A stretch of 64,000 nucleotides of DNA from GCA-2690565 sp002457235. GTDB taxonomy: Bacteria; Verrucomicrobiota; Verrucomicrobiia; Opitutales; Coraliomargaritaceae. Location of the stretch: positions 62,001 through 126,000 of the forward strand of contig JBJLEZ010000008.1 in assembly GCA_045565695.1 (NCBI GenBank), written 5' to 3'. Made by a program: the position numbers and the translations under genes. The notes under the pieces were generated by a model that saw nothing but the letters and a program-made list of their open reading frames with translations, searched no databases and was not told the origin of the DNA. Every line of letters begins with the position of its first letter. Within the stretch, counting starts at the first letter, position 1. Positions 18,606 to 27,884 of this stretch are shown piece by piece.

Positions 18606-19352
18606 ATGTCAGATCTCGAAGAGAAAAAAATTGCATTAGTAACAGGAGCAGGACGAGGTATAGGAAAAGCAATCGCTTTGTCTTTGGCCGAAGAAGGCTA
18701 CCACATCATTTGTGTGAGTCGCTCGGAATCTTCATGTGGTGCAGTTGCAAAGGAAATTGAGTCTAGTGGTGGTTCCGCAGAAGCTCATGCTTTAGATGTG
18801 TCTGATGCCTCTTCCGTTGAAAAGGCTTGTGAAGCTCTTCTAGAAAAACATGGTTTAATTAATATTTTAGTCAATAATGCTGGAATTACTAAGGACAATC
18901 TGGTCTTCAGAATGGGCGAAGAAGATTGGGATGCGGTTCTGAATACAAATTTAAAAAGTGTTTTTACATTCGCAAAGCATCTTGCTCGCCCAATGACACG
19001 TAAGCGCAGGGGGCGAATTATTAATATTGCTTCTGTGATTGGGCTTATTGGAAATGCAGGTCAGGCAAATTATTCTGCTGCAAAAGCAGGAATCATAGGG
19101 CTTTCTAAGAGTTTAGCTAAGGAATTTGCTGCCAGAAATGTTACAGTTAATGTGGTCGCACCTGGCTTTATTGAGACGGATATGACTAGTATTTTGAGCG
19201 AAGAGCAAAAAACATCTATTTTAGGAGTGATCCCAATGAAGCGTATGGGTAAAGCTTCAGATATTGCAAATATTACAACATTTTTAGCATCTGATAAATC
19301 GGATTATATCACTGGACAGGTTTTTACTGTTGACGGTGGTATGGTGATGTGA
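18606..19352 (+). CDS. fabG: 3-oxoacyl-[acyl-carrier-protein] reductase
   Basis: FabG reduces 3-ketoacyl-ACP to 3-hydroxyacyl-ACP with NADPH in type II fatty acid synthesis. It is a short-chain dehydrogenase with the cofactor motif TGAGRGIGKA (about 14-23), NNAGIT, the catalytic serine in IASVIGLIGN, and the catalytic YSAAKAG. The C-terminus ends with the conserved GQVFTVDGGMVM. Length (248 aa) is typical. It is followed by acpP and fabF, the classic fab gene order, which supports this name over other SDR enzymes. Confidence 0.95.
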   Translation: MSDLEEKKIALVTGAGRGIGKAIALSLAEEGYHIICVSRSESSCGAVAKEIESSGGSAEAHALDVSDASSVEKACEALLEKHGLINILVNNAGITKDNLVFRMGEEDWDAVLNTNLKSVFTFAKHLARPMTRKRRGRIINIASVIGLIGNAGQANYSAAKAGIIGLSKSLAKEFAARNVTVNVVAPGFIETDMTSILSEEQKTSILGVIPMKRMGKASDIANITTFLASDKSDYITGQVFTVDGGMVM

Positions 19353-19380
19353 TGAAAAAACTAACAATAAATTATAACTT

Positions 19381-19635
19381 ATGGCTGAGCAAACTATAGA
19401 AGAAAGAGTTCGATCAATTATTGTTGATCAACTAAACGTAAATGAAGAACAAGTAACCTTAGAGGCATCATTTATTGATGACCTAGGTTGTGATTCACTC
19501 GATAATGTAGAATTAATCATGGCTTTTGAAGAAGCCTTTAGCGATGAAATTGATGGCGAAATTCCTGAAGCAGATGCTGAAAAGCTCACTACAGTAGGGG
19601 ATGTTGTTAAATATATTTCAGAAAAATCTGAATAA
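19381..19635 (+). CDS. acpP: Acyl carrier protein
   Basis: A small acidic carrier (84 aa) that holds growing fatty acyl chains on a 4'-phosphopantetheine arm. The attachment serine is S39 in the DLGCDSLDNVELIM motif. It lies between fabG (28 bp upstream) and fabF (32 bp downstream), matching the usual cluster. The slightly longer C-terminal tail is unremarkable. Confidence 0.97.
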   Translation: MAEQTIEERVRSIIVDQLNVNEEQVTLEASFIDDLGCDSLDNVELIMAFEEAFSDEIDGEIPEADAEKLTTVGDVVKYISEKSE

Positions 19636-19667
19636 AGGTCCAAGGACCGCTTTAGTTACTAGTTTCA

Positions 19668-20924
19668 ATGTCTAAAGATACCACTGCACCTAGAGTTGTT
19701 GTTACGGGATTAGGAACAATTAATTCTCATGGTATCGGTATAGAAAAACTTTGGGACGGCGTTTTATCAGGGGTAAGCGGTATTCGTAAGATTGAGTCTT
19801 TTGATGTTAGTGAATTAACATCGAAGGTAGGAGCTGAGGTCTTAGACTTTGAGGTCTCTGATTTTATGGATGTCAAAGAGGCTCGCAGAAATGATCGTTT
19901 TACTCATTTCGCAGTAGGGAGTTCTCGCCTTGCTGTTAAAGACGCGGGCATCGATCTTGAGGCTCTCGATGCTGAGCGTTTTGGAATTTATATTGGCTCA
20001 GGTATTGGTGGACTACAAACCATCCACGATCAGACAGCCCGCCTTATTGAAAGAGGTCCACGTAAGGTGTCACCTTTTATGATTCCTTCATTAATCGGAA
20101 ATATTGCTAGTGGAGTAGTAGCCATTGAACTTGGTGCTAAAGGGCCTAATTTTGGGATTGTAAGTGCCTGTTCTTCTGCAACTCATTCAATCGGTGAAGC
20201 CTATTACGCGATTCGTAACGGGAATGCAGATGTTATGATAGCAGGAGGTAGTGAAGCAGCGGTTTGTCAATTAGGCTATGCTGGTTTCTGTTCGATGAAA
20301 GCTATGAGTACTAAATATAACGAAACACCTGAACTAGCCAGTCGTCCATTTGAAATGGGGCGCGATGGATTTGTTATGGGTGAAGGTGCTGGAGTCTTGA
20401 TTCTGGAAACCTTAGAACATGCACAAGCTAGAGGTGCGAGAATTTATTGTGAAATTGGGGCTTATGATGCTAGCTGTGATGCATTTCATATTACTTCTCC
20501 TGATCCAGAAGGCAAAGCATTAGGAAAATCTTTGAAAGCAGTTGTCAAAAAATCAGGGCTTACTAATGAATCTATTGATTACATTAATGCGCATGGAACA
20601 TCTACTCCGTACAATGATAAATTTGAAACTGCGGCTATTAAAGAGGCCTTTGGTGAGCATGCTAAGGATATTTTAATCAGTTCAACAAAATCAATGACTG
20701 GGCATTTGCTTGGAGCTGCTGGAGGTATTGAGTCAGCGATTTGTGCTAAAGTGATTCATGAAGGTAAGGTACCTCCAACGATCAATTTAATAGAACCTGA
20801 TCCTGATTGTGATTTGGATTATGTTCCAAACCAAATGCGCGAAGCCAAGGTGGATGTAGCGATATGCAATAATTCTGGGTTTGGCGGTCATAACGCAGTT
20901 CTTTTATTTCAAAAATTATCTTAA
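19668..20924 (+). CDS. fabF: 3-oxoacyl-[acyl-carrier-protein] synthase II
   Basis: FabF elongates acyl-ACP by condensation with malonyl-ACP. The catalytic triad is visible as C168 (SACSSATHS), H309 (NAHGTSTPYND) and H346 (KSMTGHLLGAAGG), with the conserved lysine K341 in STKSMTG. Length (418 aa) is typical. The nucleophile motif reads SACSS where many FabF proteins have TACAT, a mild variation. It closes the fabG-acpP-fabF cluster. Confidence 0.96.
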   Translation: MSKDTTAPRVVVTGLGTINSHGIGIEKLWDGVLSGVSGIRKIESFDVSELTSKVGAEVLDFEVSDFMDVKEARRNDRFTHFAVGSSRLAVKDAGIDLEALDAERFGIYIGSGIGGLQTIHDQTARLIERGPRKVSPFMIPSLIGNIASGVVAIELGAKGPNFGIVSACSSATHSIGEAYYAIRNGNADVMIAGGSEAAVCQLGYAGFCSMKAMSTKYNETPELASRPFEMGRDGFVMGEGAGVLILETLEHAQARGARIYCEIGAYDASCDAFHITSPDPEGKALGKSLKAVVKKSGLTNESIDYINAHGTSTPYNDKFETAAIKEAFGEHAKDILISSTKSMTGHLLGAAGGIESAICAKVIHEGKVPPTINLIEPDPDCDLDYVPNQMREAKVDVAICNNSGFGGHNAVLLFQKLS

Positions 20925-20975
20925 TTTGAGTCAGTTTAATCTTTAAATTTAAACTTTAAGATTTATTCTTAGAAT

Positions 20976-22511
20976 ATGCGTTTTTTCTTCAAGCTACTGA
21001 GTGGAGCTGCATTTGGGATTGCTGTACTCCCTTACATCGTTATCCCGAAATTACCTATGCCAGAGGGCTGTAATTTGTTAAGTCCTTATTTTAGTTATAC
21101 TGATGTTGATTTGTTGGTGGATCGAACTTATCACGATGAAGCAACAGGAGAAAATATATTAGAACATGAGATTTTAGAGACGATTATCCAAGAGGTGGAA
21201 TCGGCAGAGACATTTCTCATTATAGATTTCTTTTTGTGGAATGAGTGGCAAGGACGGTTTGCTGAAAATGACGGGCAAGAGCTTACACCTCTAGGGAACA
21301 ATTTAGCTGAGGCAATTATTGAAAAGCGTAAAACGAATCCCGAAATGCCTATTTTAATCGTTACTGATCCAATTAATCGGCTCTATGGAGGTAATGACCC
21401 ACAGTTTTTTCAAGCATTTGAAGAGTTGGGGATACCTGTTGTTTATACCGATTTATATAAACTACCTGATTCTAATAAAATCTATTCTAAACAAGTACGC
21501 TTTTGGTCTAAGTTTTACAACCTAGGCTCTAACAATAACCAGTTCCGGATCTTTCCGAATGTCGTTGAATCAAAAGCGGAACGCTTATCCTTTTCACAGT
21601 TTTTTAAAGCCTTACATTTAAAAGCAAATCACCGAAAAATTGTGATTTCTGGGTATAGAAACAGTCCATCAAAAATGATAATCGGAAGTTTCAATCCATC
21701 CGATGCAAGTTCATTTAACTCAAACTTATCCGTTTCTGTTTCGGGACCTGTTGCCGATTATGCTGCTCGTTCAGAGATTGCTATTGCCGAATGGTCTGCC
21801 CTTAAAACAGAAAATTTAGTAGGCAAACGTTTTACATTAGAAGATGCATTTAGGCGAATGGATAAAGCTCTTCTTCCTCAAAATCATTTTAATCAATATT
21901 CCAGCCGAAAAACGGGTATTCGTTTTATAAGTGAAGGCGCTACTTACCAAGTGATATCTAATTTATTTGAGGATGCTAAAAAAGGTACAGAAATTGATAT
22001 AGCGATGTTTTATTTGTCAGATCGGAAAATCATTAAGGCCATAAAGTCTGCGGCAAAAAGAGGTGCTAAAATCCGTATACTGCTCGATCAAAATAAAAAT
22101 GCATTTGGCTTTAAGAAGTTAGGTGTGCCAAATCGAAGTGTTGCTGATGAATTGATGCAAATGGATGAAGTCGATTCGATTCAAATTCATTGGGCTTCAG
22201 AGAAATCTCGAGGGCAGTATCACTCTAAGGCTATTCGTATTTATGACGACAAACGGGATATTCTTTTCCTTGGTTCTTCTAATTTAACCCATAGATCGAT
22301 TAATAACTTTAATTTAGAAGCCAATGTTTTGTTTAATGACGTTATTACTATTAACAACGAATTCGACCTCTACTTTGAGAGTGTTTGGGATAATTCTTTA
22401 GGGTTTGAGGAAAGCTTAGAATATAAAGCACTCAAAAATCCTAAATGGATTCAGTATCTTCGATTATTTTTTTATCGAGTACAAGAATGGACACAGTTTT
22501 CTACTTACTAG
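20976..22511 (+). CDS. Phospholipase D-like (cardiolipin synthase-related) protein
   Basis: A two-domain PLD-superfamily protein of 511 aa with an N-terminal membrane anchor or signal (about residues 3-25). The first HKD-type motif is H219-R-K221 but lacks the Asp four residues after Lys (a glycine is there), followed by GSFNPSDASS. The second is H416-S-K418 with aspartates at the next two expected positions (IYDD) and GSSNLTHRS. Family members transfer phosphatidyl groups or hydrolyse phosphodiesters. The defective first motif makes cardiolipin synthase activity uncertain. It converges on the RNase III-like gene with an 11-bp overlap of the coding ends. Confidence 0.72.
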   Translation: MRFFFKLLSGAAFGIAVLPYIVIPKLPMPEGCNLLSPYFSYTDVDLLVDRTYHDEATGENILEHEILETIIQEVESAETFLIIDFFLWNEWQGRFAENDGQELTPLGNNLAEAIIEKRKTNPEMPILIVTDPINRLYGGNDPQFFQAFEELGIPVVYTDLYKLPDSNKIYSKQVRFWSKFYNLGSNNNQFRIFPNVVESKAERLSFSQFFKALHLKANHRKIVISGYRNSPSKMIIGSFNPSDASSFNSNLSVSVSGPVADYAARSEIAIAEWSALKTENLVGKRFTLEDAFRRMDKALLPQNHFNQYSSRKTGIRFISEGATYQVISNLFEDAKKGTEIDIAMFYLSDRKIIKAIKSAAKRGAKIRILLDQNKNAFGFKKLGVPNRSVADELMQMDEVDSIQIHWASEKSRGQYHSKAIRIYDDKRDILFLGSSNLTHRSINNFNLEANVLFNDVITINNEFDLYFESVWDNSLGFEESLEYKALKNPKWIQYLRLFFYRVQEWTQFSTY

Positions 22512-22821
22512 ATTTTTTCCGGATATAGCGTCCTGGTTGTTTGTTCTGCTTTTGCCTTTTAATGAAATTAGGCAACAACTGTGTTTCAATAAAATGATTG
22601 GCATTAGCCAAGCCTTCGTTTTCGAAGAGAATCCCAATTTCGCATTCAATTCTTGTTGGCTCTCCAAAATGGGATAAAAATTCATTAGAAGTCATAGCCT
22701 GAAATACTTTTGCTCTTTCTTTACTAGAAATATTGGTTTGCTCTAAAATCCATCGTCGAGCGAATAAGGCTAGTACGGCATCGCCAACCCAGGCAAAGTT
22801 TCTTTTTTCTTCAAGTGTCAT
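22501..22821 (-). CDS. Mini-RNase III-like protein
   Basis: This is a minimal RNase III catalytic domain (106 aa) without a double-stranded RNA-binding domain. Residues 9-20 (FAWVGDAVLALF) match the RNase III helix with the metal-binding Asp. MTSNEFLSHFG (about 43-53) matches the VSNxxLxxxA helix, and ECEIGILFENEGLANANHF (about 59-77) matches the second helix with the catalytic glutamate, where typical RNase III has EALIGAIYLD. Mini-III of Bacillus trims 23S rRNA ends; the same role is an inference here. It is slightly shorter than Bacillus mini-III. It lies 7 bp downstream of polA on the same strand. Confidence 0.6.
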   Translation of the reverse strand: MTLEEKRNFAWVGDAVLALFARRWILEQTNISSKERAKVFQAMTSNEFLSHFGEPTRIECEIGILFENEGLANANHFIETQLLPNFIKRQKQNKQPGRYIRKKSSK

Positions 22822-22828
22822 GGATTTA

Positions 22829-25615
22829 TTAATGAGCTTCTAACCAATTATTGCCAATGCCTATATCTATTTCAAGTGGGCAGTTTAAATCGATGGCGTG
22901 CACCATTTCTGTTTTGAGTATTTCTTTTAGTGGAGATTCTTCATCGGGGTGTAAATCAAAAATAAGTTCATCGTGTACTTGTAGTAGCATTTTTGAATGT
23001 AGTTTTGCATCTGTCATTTTTTTCGAAATACGAATCATAGCAATCTTGATTAAATCAGCAGCAGTTCCTTGGATAGGCATATTGATAGCGTTTCTTTCTG
23101 ATGCAGCACGAATACTGCCATTGGATGAGTTGATATCTCTAAGGTAGCGTCTGCGGCCGAGTAGGGTGGTCACATAACCATCTTTACGAGCCTTTTCTAC
23201 TTGTTGCTTAATGTAGTTTTGAATCGTGGGGAATTGCTCAAAGTAATTATCAATGATCGCTTGTGCTTCTGTTCGCGAAATCGTACCAAGTCTTTGTGCT
23301 AAGCCAAAAGCGGAAATACCATATGGGATGCCAAAGTTAACCATTTTTGCCGTACTGCGTTGTTCACGACTCACATCGTTTAAAGGTATTTCAAATATTT
23401 TTGCGGCAGTAGAGGCATGAATATCTTGTTTATCATTGAAAGCTTGAATCATACTCGAGTCTTCAGAAAGTGCGGCAAGGATTCGGAGTTCAATTTGAGA
23501 GTAATCGGCACTCAAAATTTTCCAATCAGTCTGTCGTGGAATGAATGCTTTTCGTATTTTTTTCCCGTTTGCTGAACGAATAGGAATGTTTTGTAAATTA
23601 GGATTGTTGGAGCTGAGTCGACCTGTTGAAGTTTGCACCTGCCCAAAGTTTGTGTGAATATGTTGGGTTTTCGTGTTAATTGTATGAGGTAGCGCATCAA
23701 TATAAGTACTGACCAATTTGTTAAGTTGTCTATATTCTAACAGAGCAGCAGCGATTCTGTGCTTGGTGGCTAAACTAGAGAGTGTTTGTTCGTTCGTTGC
23801 ATATTGGCCGGTTTTAGTTTTCTTGGGCTTTTCAGATAGTTTAAGAACTTCAAAAAGTATGACTCCGAGTTGTTTAGGTGAATTCAGGTTAAACTCTTGT
23901 CCTGCAGTTTCATAAATTTCACTGCGAAGTTTCTCGATTTCAATAGATAAGGTATCCCCAATATTTTTCAGAGTCTTTACACAAATATTAATGCCTTCTT
24001 TTTCCATGGCAATGAGTACAGGCAGAAGAGGTATTTCAATGTTATAAAAGACTTCAGATTGTCCCAATGATTCCAATTGCGGTTCAAGTAATTGCCATAA
24101 TTGAAAAGTAATGTCGGCATCTTCAATGGCGTAATTAGTGAGTTTATCAATTTCGATGGATTCGTAATCAATAGGCTCTCCTTTTTTTGCATTAGGAGCC
24201 AGTTCAGAGAAAGGTATGGTCTTATATTGAAGGAGGTTTTCCGCTAGGATATCCAAATTGTGCCTTTGCTCAGGTTCAATAAGGGAATGGGCAATCAATG
24301 TGTCATAACATGTGCCTTTGATGGGACAGCCGTGATTCTCCAATATAGAGATATCATACTTTAAATTATGACCAATTTTTGTGGTAGCCTCGTTGCCAAA
24401 TATCTCTCTGAGAAAATCCTTGTCTTCTTCATTGTAGGGCAAGAACCAGCCTTTGTTAGTTTGGGTGACAAAGGCAATCCCTATAAGTTGAGCATTATGT
24501 GTATCTAAAGAGTCGGTTTCTGTATCGAAAGCGAATATTTGGCTAGCTTTGATTGATTCCACTAAAGCCTCTTTTTCACCTTGGGTTTTTATCAAAATAT
24601 ACTGGGCAGGTATATCCTTTAGAGTTTTAAAGCTGTGTGTGCTTTCTGGAAGAAGCTCGGTTTGGAGAGACGTTGATTTAGAATCATTTTCTGACTCCGA
24701 TTGAAGAGAGAAATTTTCTTCAGAGTCTTTTCCAATCTGAAAGTTTTCGCCGAATAATCGACGTCCGAGTGTTCGGAATTCTAATTCAGAAAAAAGACTT
24801 TCCAATTGCTCCTTAGAGGGATCATTTAAAGTGTAGTCGTCCCAATTATATATCACGGGAACTTGCTTGTTAATAATGGCTAATTCCTTGGAGAGTTTAG
24901 CTTGATCAGAGTGACTCTCTAATTGTTCTTTTTGCTTACCTTTGAGTTCATGGGTATGCTCGAGTAAATTTTCAATATTCCCATAGCTTGCTAGTAATTT
25001 AGCGGCTGTTTTAGGTCCGACTCCAGGGACTCCTGGTATATTATCTGATACGTCACCACATAGACCTAACATATCAATAACTTGTTCTGTCTCTCGAATA
25101 TCCCATTTTTCAAGTATTTCAGGGATTCCCCAAACTTCCGCACCATCTCCTTTTCTTGAGGGACGATACATTTTGACCTTTTCCGTTACTAGTTGGCCAA
25201 AGTCTTTATCTGGAGTGACCATATAAATGGAGTCAAAGCCTTCATTTTCTGCTTTATGTGCGAGCGTGCCAATAATGTCATCGGCTTCATAGCCGTCCAT
25301 TTTGATGATAGGTATATTAAATCCTTGAGCGATAGTTTCGATGTAAGGAAGGGCAATACTCAAATCCTCAGGCATGGCTTCTCTATTTGCTTTGTATTCT
25401 GGATGAAGTTCATGTCGTGCGGTGGGTGCGGAGGTATCAAAGGCAATGGCTAAGTGAGTCGGTTTTTGCTTTTGAATTAAATCAATTAATGTTGCGGTAA
25501 AGCCATAAGCAGCCGAGGTATTCATACCTTTTGAATTAAAAATCGGACTGCGTATCAAGGCGAAGTGGGCTCGATAGGCAAGCGCCATGCCGTCCAATAA
25601 AAATAATTTTTTCAT
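22829..25615 (-). CDS. polA: DNA polymerase I
   Basis: DNA polymerase I joins Okazaki fragments and fills repair gaps. All three domains are present in 928 aa: the 5'-nuclease (about 1-300, with GYEADDIIGTLA and DNIPGVPGVGPKTAAKLL), the 3'-5' exonuclease (about 335-530, with the intact DTETDSLD motif, so proofreading is likely active), and the family A polymerase (about 545-928, with SADYSQIELRILAALS, the O-helix RSTAKMVNFGIPYG and QVHDELIFDL). No disruption is visible. Confidence 0.97.
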   Translation of the reverse strand: MKKLFLLDGMALAYRAHFALIRSPIFNSKGMNTSAAYGFTATLIDLIQKQKPTHLAIAFDTSAPTARHELHPEYKANREAMPEDLSIALPYIETIAQGFNIPIIKMDGYEADDIIGTLAHKAENEGFDSIYMVTPDKDFGQLVTEKVKMYRPSRKGDGAEVWGIPEILEKWDIRETEQVIDMLGLCGDVSDNIPGVPGVGPKTAAKLLASYGNIENLLEHTHELKGKQKEQLESHSDQAKLSKELAIINKQVPVIYNWDDYTLNDPSKEQLESLFSELEFRTLGRRLFGENFQIGKDSEENFSLQSESENDSKSTSLQTELLPESTHSFKTLKDIPAQYILIKTQGEKEALVESIKASQIFAFDTETDSLDTHNAQLIGIAFVTQTNKGWFLPYNEEDKDFLREIFGNEATTKIGHNLKYDISILENHGCPIKGTCYDTLIAHSLIEPEQRHNLDILAENLLQYKTIPFSELAPNAKKGEPIDYESIEIDKLTNYAIEDADITFQLWQLLEPQLESLGQSEVFYNIEIPLLPVLIAMEKEGINICVKTLKNIGDTLSIEIEKLRSEIYETAGQEFNLNSPKQLGVILFEVLKLSEKPKKTKTGQYATNEQTLSSLATKHRIAAALLEYRQLNKLVSTYIDALPHTINTKTQHIHTNFGQVQTSTGRLSSNNPNLQNIPIRSANGKKIRKAFIPRQTDWKILSADYSQIELRILAALSEDSSMIQAFNDKQDIHASTAAKIFEIPLNDVSREQRSTAKMVNFGIPYGISAFGLAQRLGTISRTEAQAIIDNYFEQFPTIQNYIKQQVEKARKDGYVTTLLGRRRYLRDINSSNGSIRAASERNAINMPIQGTAADLIKIAMIRISKKMTDAKLHSKMLLQVHDELIFDLHPDEESPLKEILKTEMVHAIDLNCPLEIDIGIGNNWLEAH

Positions 25616-25631
25616 AAGTGGGAGTTTTTTC

Positions 25632-27024
25632 TTAATGTAAGGAATTATGCTTTGCTAAAAGGGATTTTAGATAAATTAAGCCATCGGTTTCGTTATCAAA
25701 AATTCCATCTAGTTGAGCTTCGAAGCATTCTTTGAGTAGGGTCTTAAATAGTGGACTAGGTTTTAAATTTTCGGAGATTAAATGTCTACCCAATATAATT
25801 GGTTTTGGAGCACTTGCCTTCAATTCTAATTGAAGGGATCGTTCAGCTAACCATTCGCTGACGGGATCTTCCGTGACTTTAATGGGAGGTCTTCCTAATT
25901 GATCTGCCTTAAATACCCTGATTAATCGGTCGATTCGCTTCACTTTATTGGCTAATCGTCTAATGGCGGAATCACCAGAGTGATTTGTGTATAAATTATG
26001 AGGACGCATATGTTCAGAAACCAGTGGTAGTACTTCATCAAAGACTTATTTTTTGCTCAGTCATCCTTGCTAGAAATGACTTTGCTACACCGACACCTTC
26101 AACATCATGTTGTGGGCTTCGAATTTTGCCGTCATCGCATTGAACGGTGGTTGTGGCTTTACCCATATCATGACAAAGGACGGCTAAGCCGACTATTAAG
26201 TCTTCCCAATCTTCTCCGATTCTATTTTGGGCAAATGCATTCATGCAATGTTTGGTATGTTCCCATACTGTTCCTTCTGGGTGCCATTCAGGATCTTGCT
26301 CACATTGGGTTAGTCCAGATAATTCAGGAAAATAAGACAGCCACTGACAATCTTCTAAAAACTGTAGTCCGAGGGAGATTGTTTCACCTTTAAGCAATAG
26401 TTTTTTCCATTCTTCCCAAATACGCTCTTTGGGAATTTCATAAGGCGTTAGAGATTGGCATAGCTTCAAAGTCTGGGAGTCAACCGAGAGTTTAAAGCGA
26501 GCGATAAATTGCATAGCTCTTAAGACTCTTAACGGATCTTCGCTAAATGCAGGGGAAATATGCCTCAGGTGTTTATTGGATAGATCATCGATGCCATTGT
26601 AGGGATCATAAAGCATTTCTTTGTTAAGATCGTAGCTTATGGCATTTATAGTAAAGTCTCTGCGCAGGGCTGCATCTTTTGGGTGCATGAAAGGATCTCC
26701 AGAAATTTTAAAATCAGTATGCTTAAGTCCAGTTTTGGATTCTTTTCTAGGTAGACTGATGTCAATAGAATAGCCTTTTAATAGATAAACGCCAAAATTT
26801 TTTCCAACGGTATCAATTTTAAAATTTTTGGATAAAATTGATTCAATAGTTTCCGGAGGCAGTTTGTATATTTCAATATCGATATCTTTGGGAGCGATTC
26901 CAAGAAGACTATCACGAACACAGCCACCGACTAAATAAATTTCAGCACCGTGTTTTTTAAATAATTGAGTGATTTGCTCTACGGCCGATTTCTGTTGATC
27001 TGAAAATTGTTCTAAAAGCTTCAC
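25632..27024 (-). pseudogene. tRNA nucleotidyltransferase (CCA-adding/poly(A) polymerase family), interrupted by a +1 frameshift
   Basis: The enzyme adds or repairs the 3' CCA of tRNA. The first part (27024 down to 26038, GTG start) carries the nucleotidyltransferase motif LVGGCVRDSLLGIAPKDIDI, RRDFTINAISYD, and an HD domain with LCHDMGKAT. It stops at TGA (26040-26038). The second part (to 25632) continues in the +1 frame as DEVLPLVSEHMRPHNLY and the C-terminal RNA-binding region. Skipping one T at the sequence CTT TGA rejoins them without losing residues (TEQKISL-DEVLPL), giving about 463 aa. The +1 frame has its own stop (TAA) just upstream, so the shift must occur within the AGT CTT codons. 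It may be programmed frameshifting, a mutation or a base-calling error. Confidence 0.85.
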
Positions 27025-27030
27025 AATTGA

Positions 27031-27864
27031 TTAGCGTACAGTCGGATCACCCCAATTTAATTTATCTCTAACAATCGAAAAATGTGTATTGGCTTGGTTG
27101 TGAATGAGAGGAAATCTTTCTTTGGCGAGTTGAATACTGATCGAGCTTAAGGATTTTTTTTTGAAATATTTTTTGCCATCGATCGAGACTAATGGTTCTG
27201 CTGGTAAATCATCAAATAAGACTTCTATAGGTGTTTTTGAATCAAAGATCACAGAACGGTTTCCAAGGGTATGCGGACAAATGGGTGTCATTGCGATAGC
27301 TTCTACATTTGGGCTTATGATAGGTCCACCAGCGGAAAGATTATAAGCGGTAGATCCAGTGGGTGTAGCAAAGATAAGTCCATCGCAATGGTATTCAGAA
27401 ATAAGTCTTTGTTCTGATTTTACTTTTAAGCGAATTAATCCTCGATTTTCACTTTCTTTGATGACTAGGTCATTCAAAGCAAATGCAGTTTCGCCCGTAT
27501 TTGACTGACAAAAAAGAATAGAGCGTTCTTCGACTGAATAATCTCCTTCAAGAATGGAGGAAAAATCTTCGATTAATTGATTTGGCGTGTAAGTAGCGAG
27601 AAAGCCGAGTTTTCCAATATTAATACCCAGAACTTTTGTTTGACAATGAATAGAGGCATCTAGAACCCCAAGCAAGGTGCCATCGCCACCGATAACACAA
27701 CATAAATCAACGTTCTTTAAGCAATCTATCTCTAAAGGGTATTGGGTAATAAACTGAGTTTTCTTTCCTTGAGCCTGTGCAATATCAGCTAGTGCTTCAG
27801 CGGTGGACTGAGCGTTTGGTTTTGATAAGTTAATTACAAATGCTATGCTTTGTATAGGAGTCAT
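27031..27864 (-). CDS. nadK: NAD kinase
   Basis: It phosphorylates NAD to NADP. The GGDGTLLGV motif with the catalytic Asp lies at about 60-68 from the chosen start. TPTGSTAYNLSAGGPIISP and MTPICPHTLGNRSVIF are the other NadK signatures. The ATG at 27864 (MTPIQSIAFVIN) is preferred because the beta-strand of the domain starts there and it leaves a 20-bp gap to tlyA; a frame from 27909 would overlap tlyA by 25 bp and add unrelated residues. Confidence 0.94.
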   Translation of the reverse strand: MTPIQSIAFVINLSKPNAQSTAEALADIAQAQGKKTQFITQYPLEIDCLKNVDLCCVIGGDGTLLGVLDASIHCQTKVLGINIGKLGFLATYTPNQLIEDFSSILEGDYSVEERSILFCQSNTGETAFALNDLVIKESENRGLIRLKVKSEQRLISEYHCDGLIFATPTGSTAYNLSAGGPIISPNVEAIAMTPICPHTLGNRSVIFDSKTPIEVLFDDLPAEPLVSIDGKKYFKKKSLSSISIQLAKERFPLIHNQANTHFSIVRDKLNWGDPTVR

Positions 27865-27884
27865 TTTAAATACAACAGTGTCAG

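Noticed and set aside
20935..20972. AT-rich imperfect hairpin after fabF as a terminator
   Set aside because: The stem is only about 6 bp of A/T with interruptions and no U tract follows; too weak to call.
26038..26060. Complete prfB-like recoding signal with internal Shine-Dalgarno sequence
   Set aside because: The CTT TGA core is there, but the bases directly upstream (CAAAAAATAAGT) contain no SD sequence; programmed recoding remains unproven.
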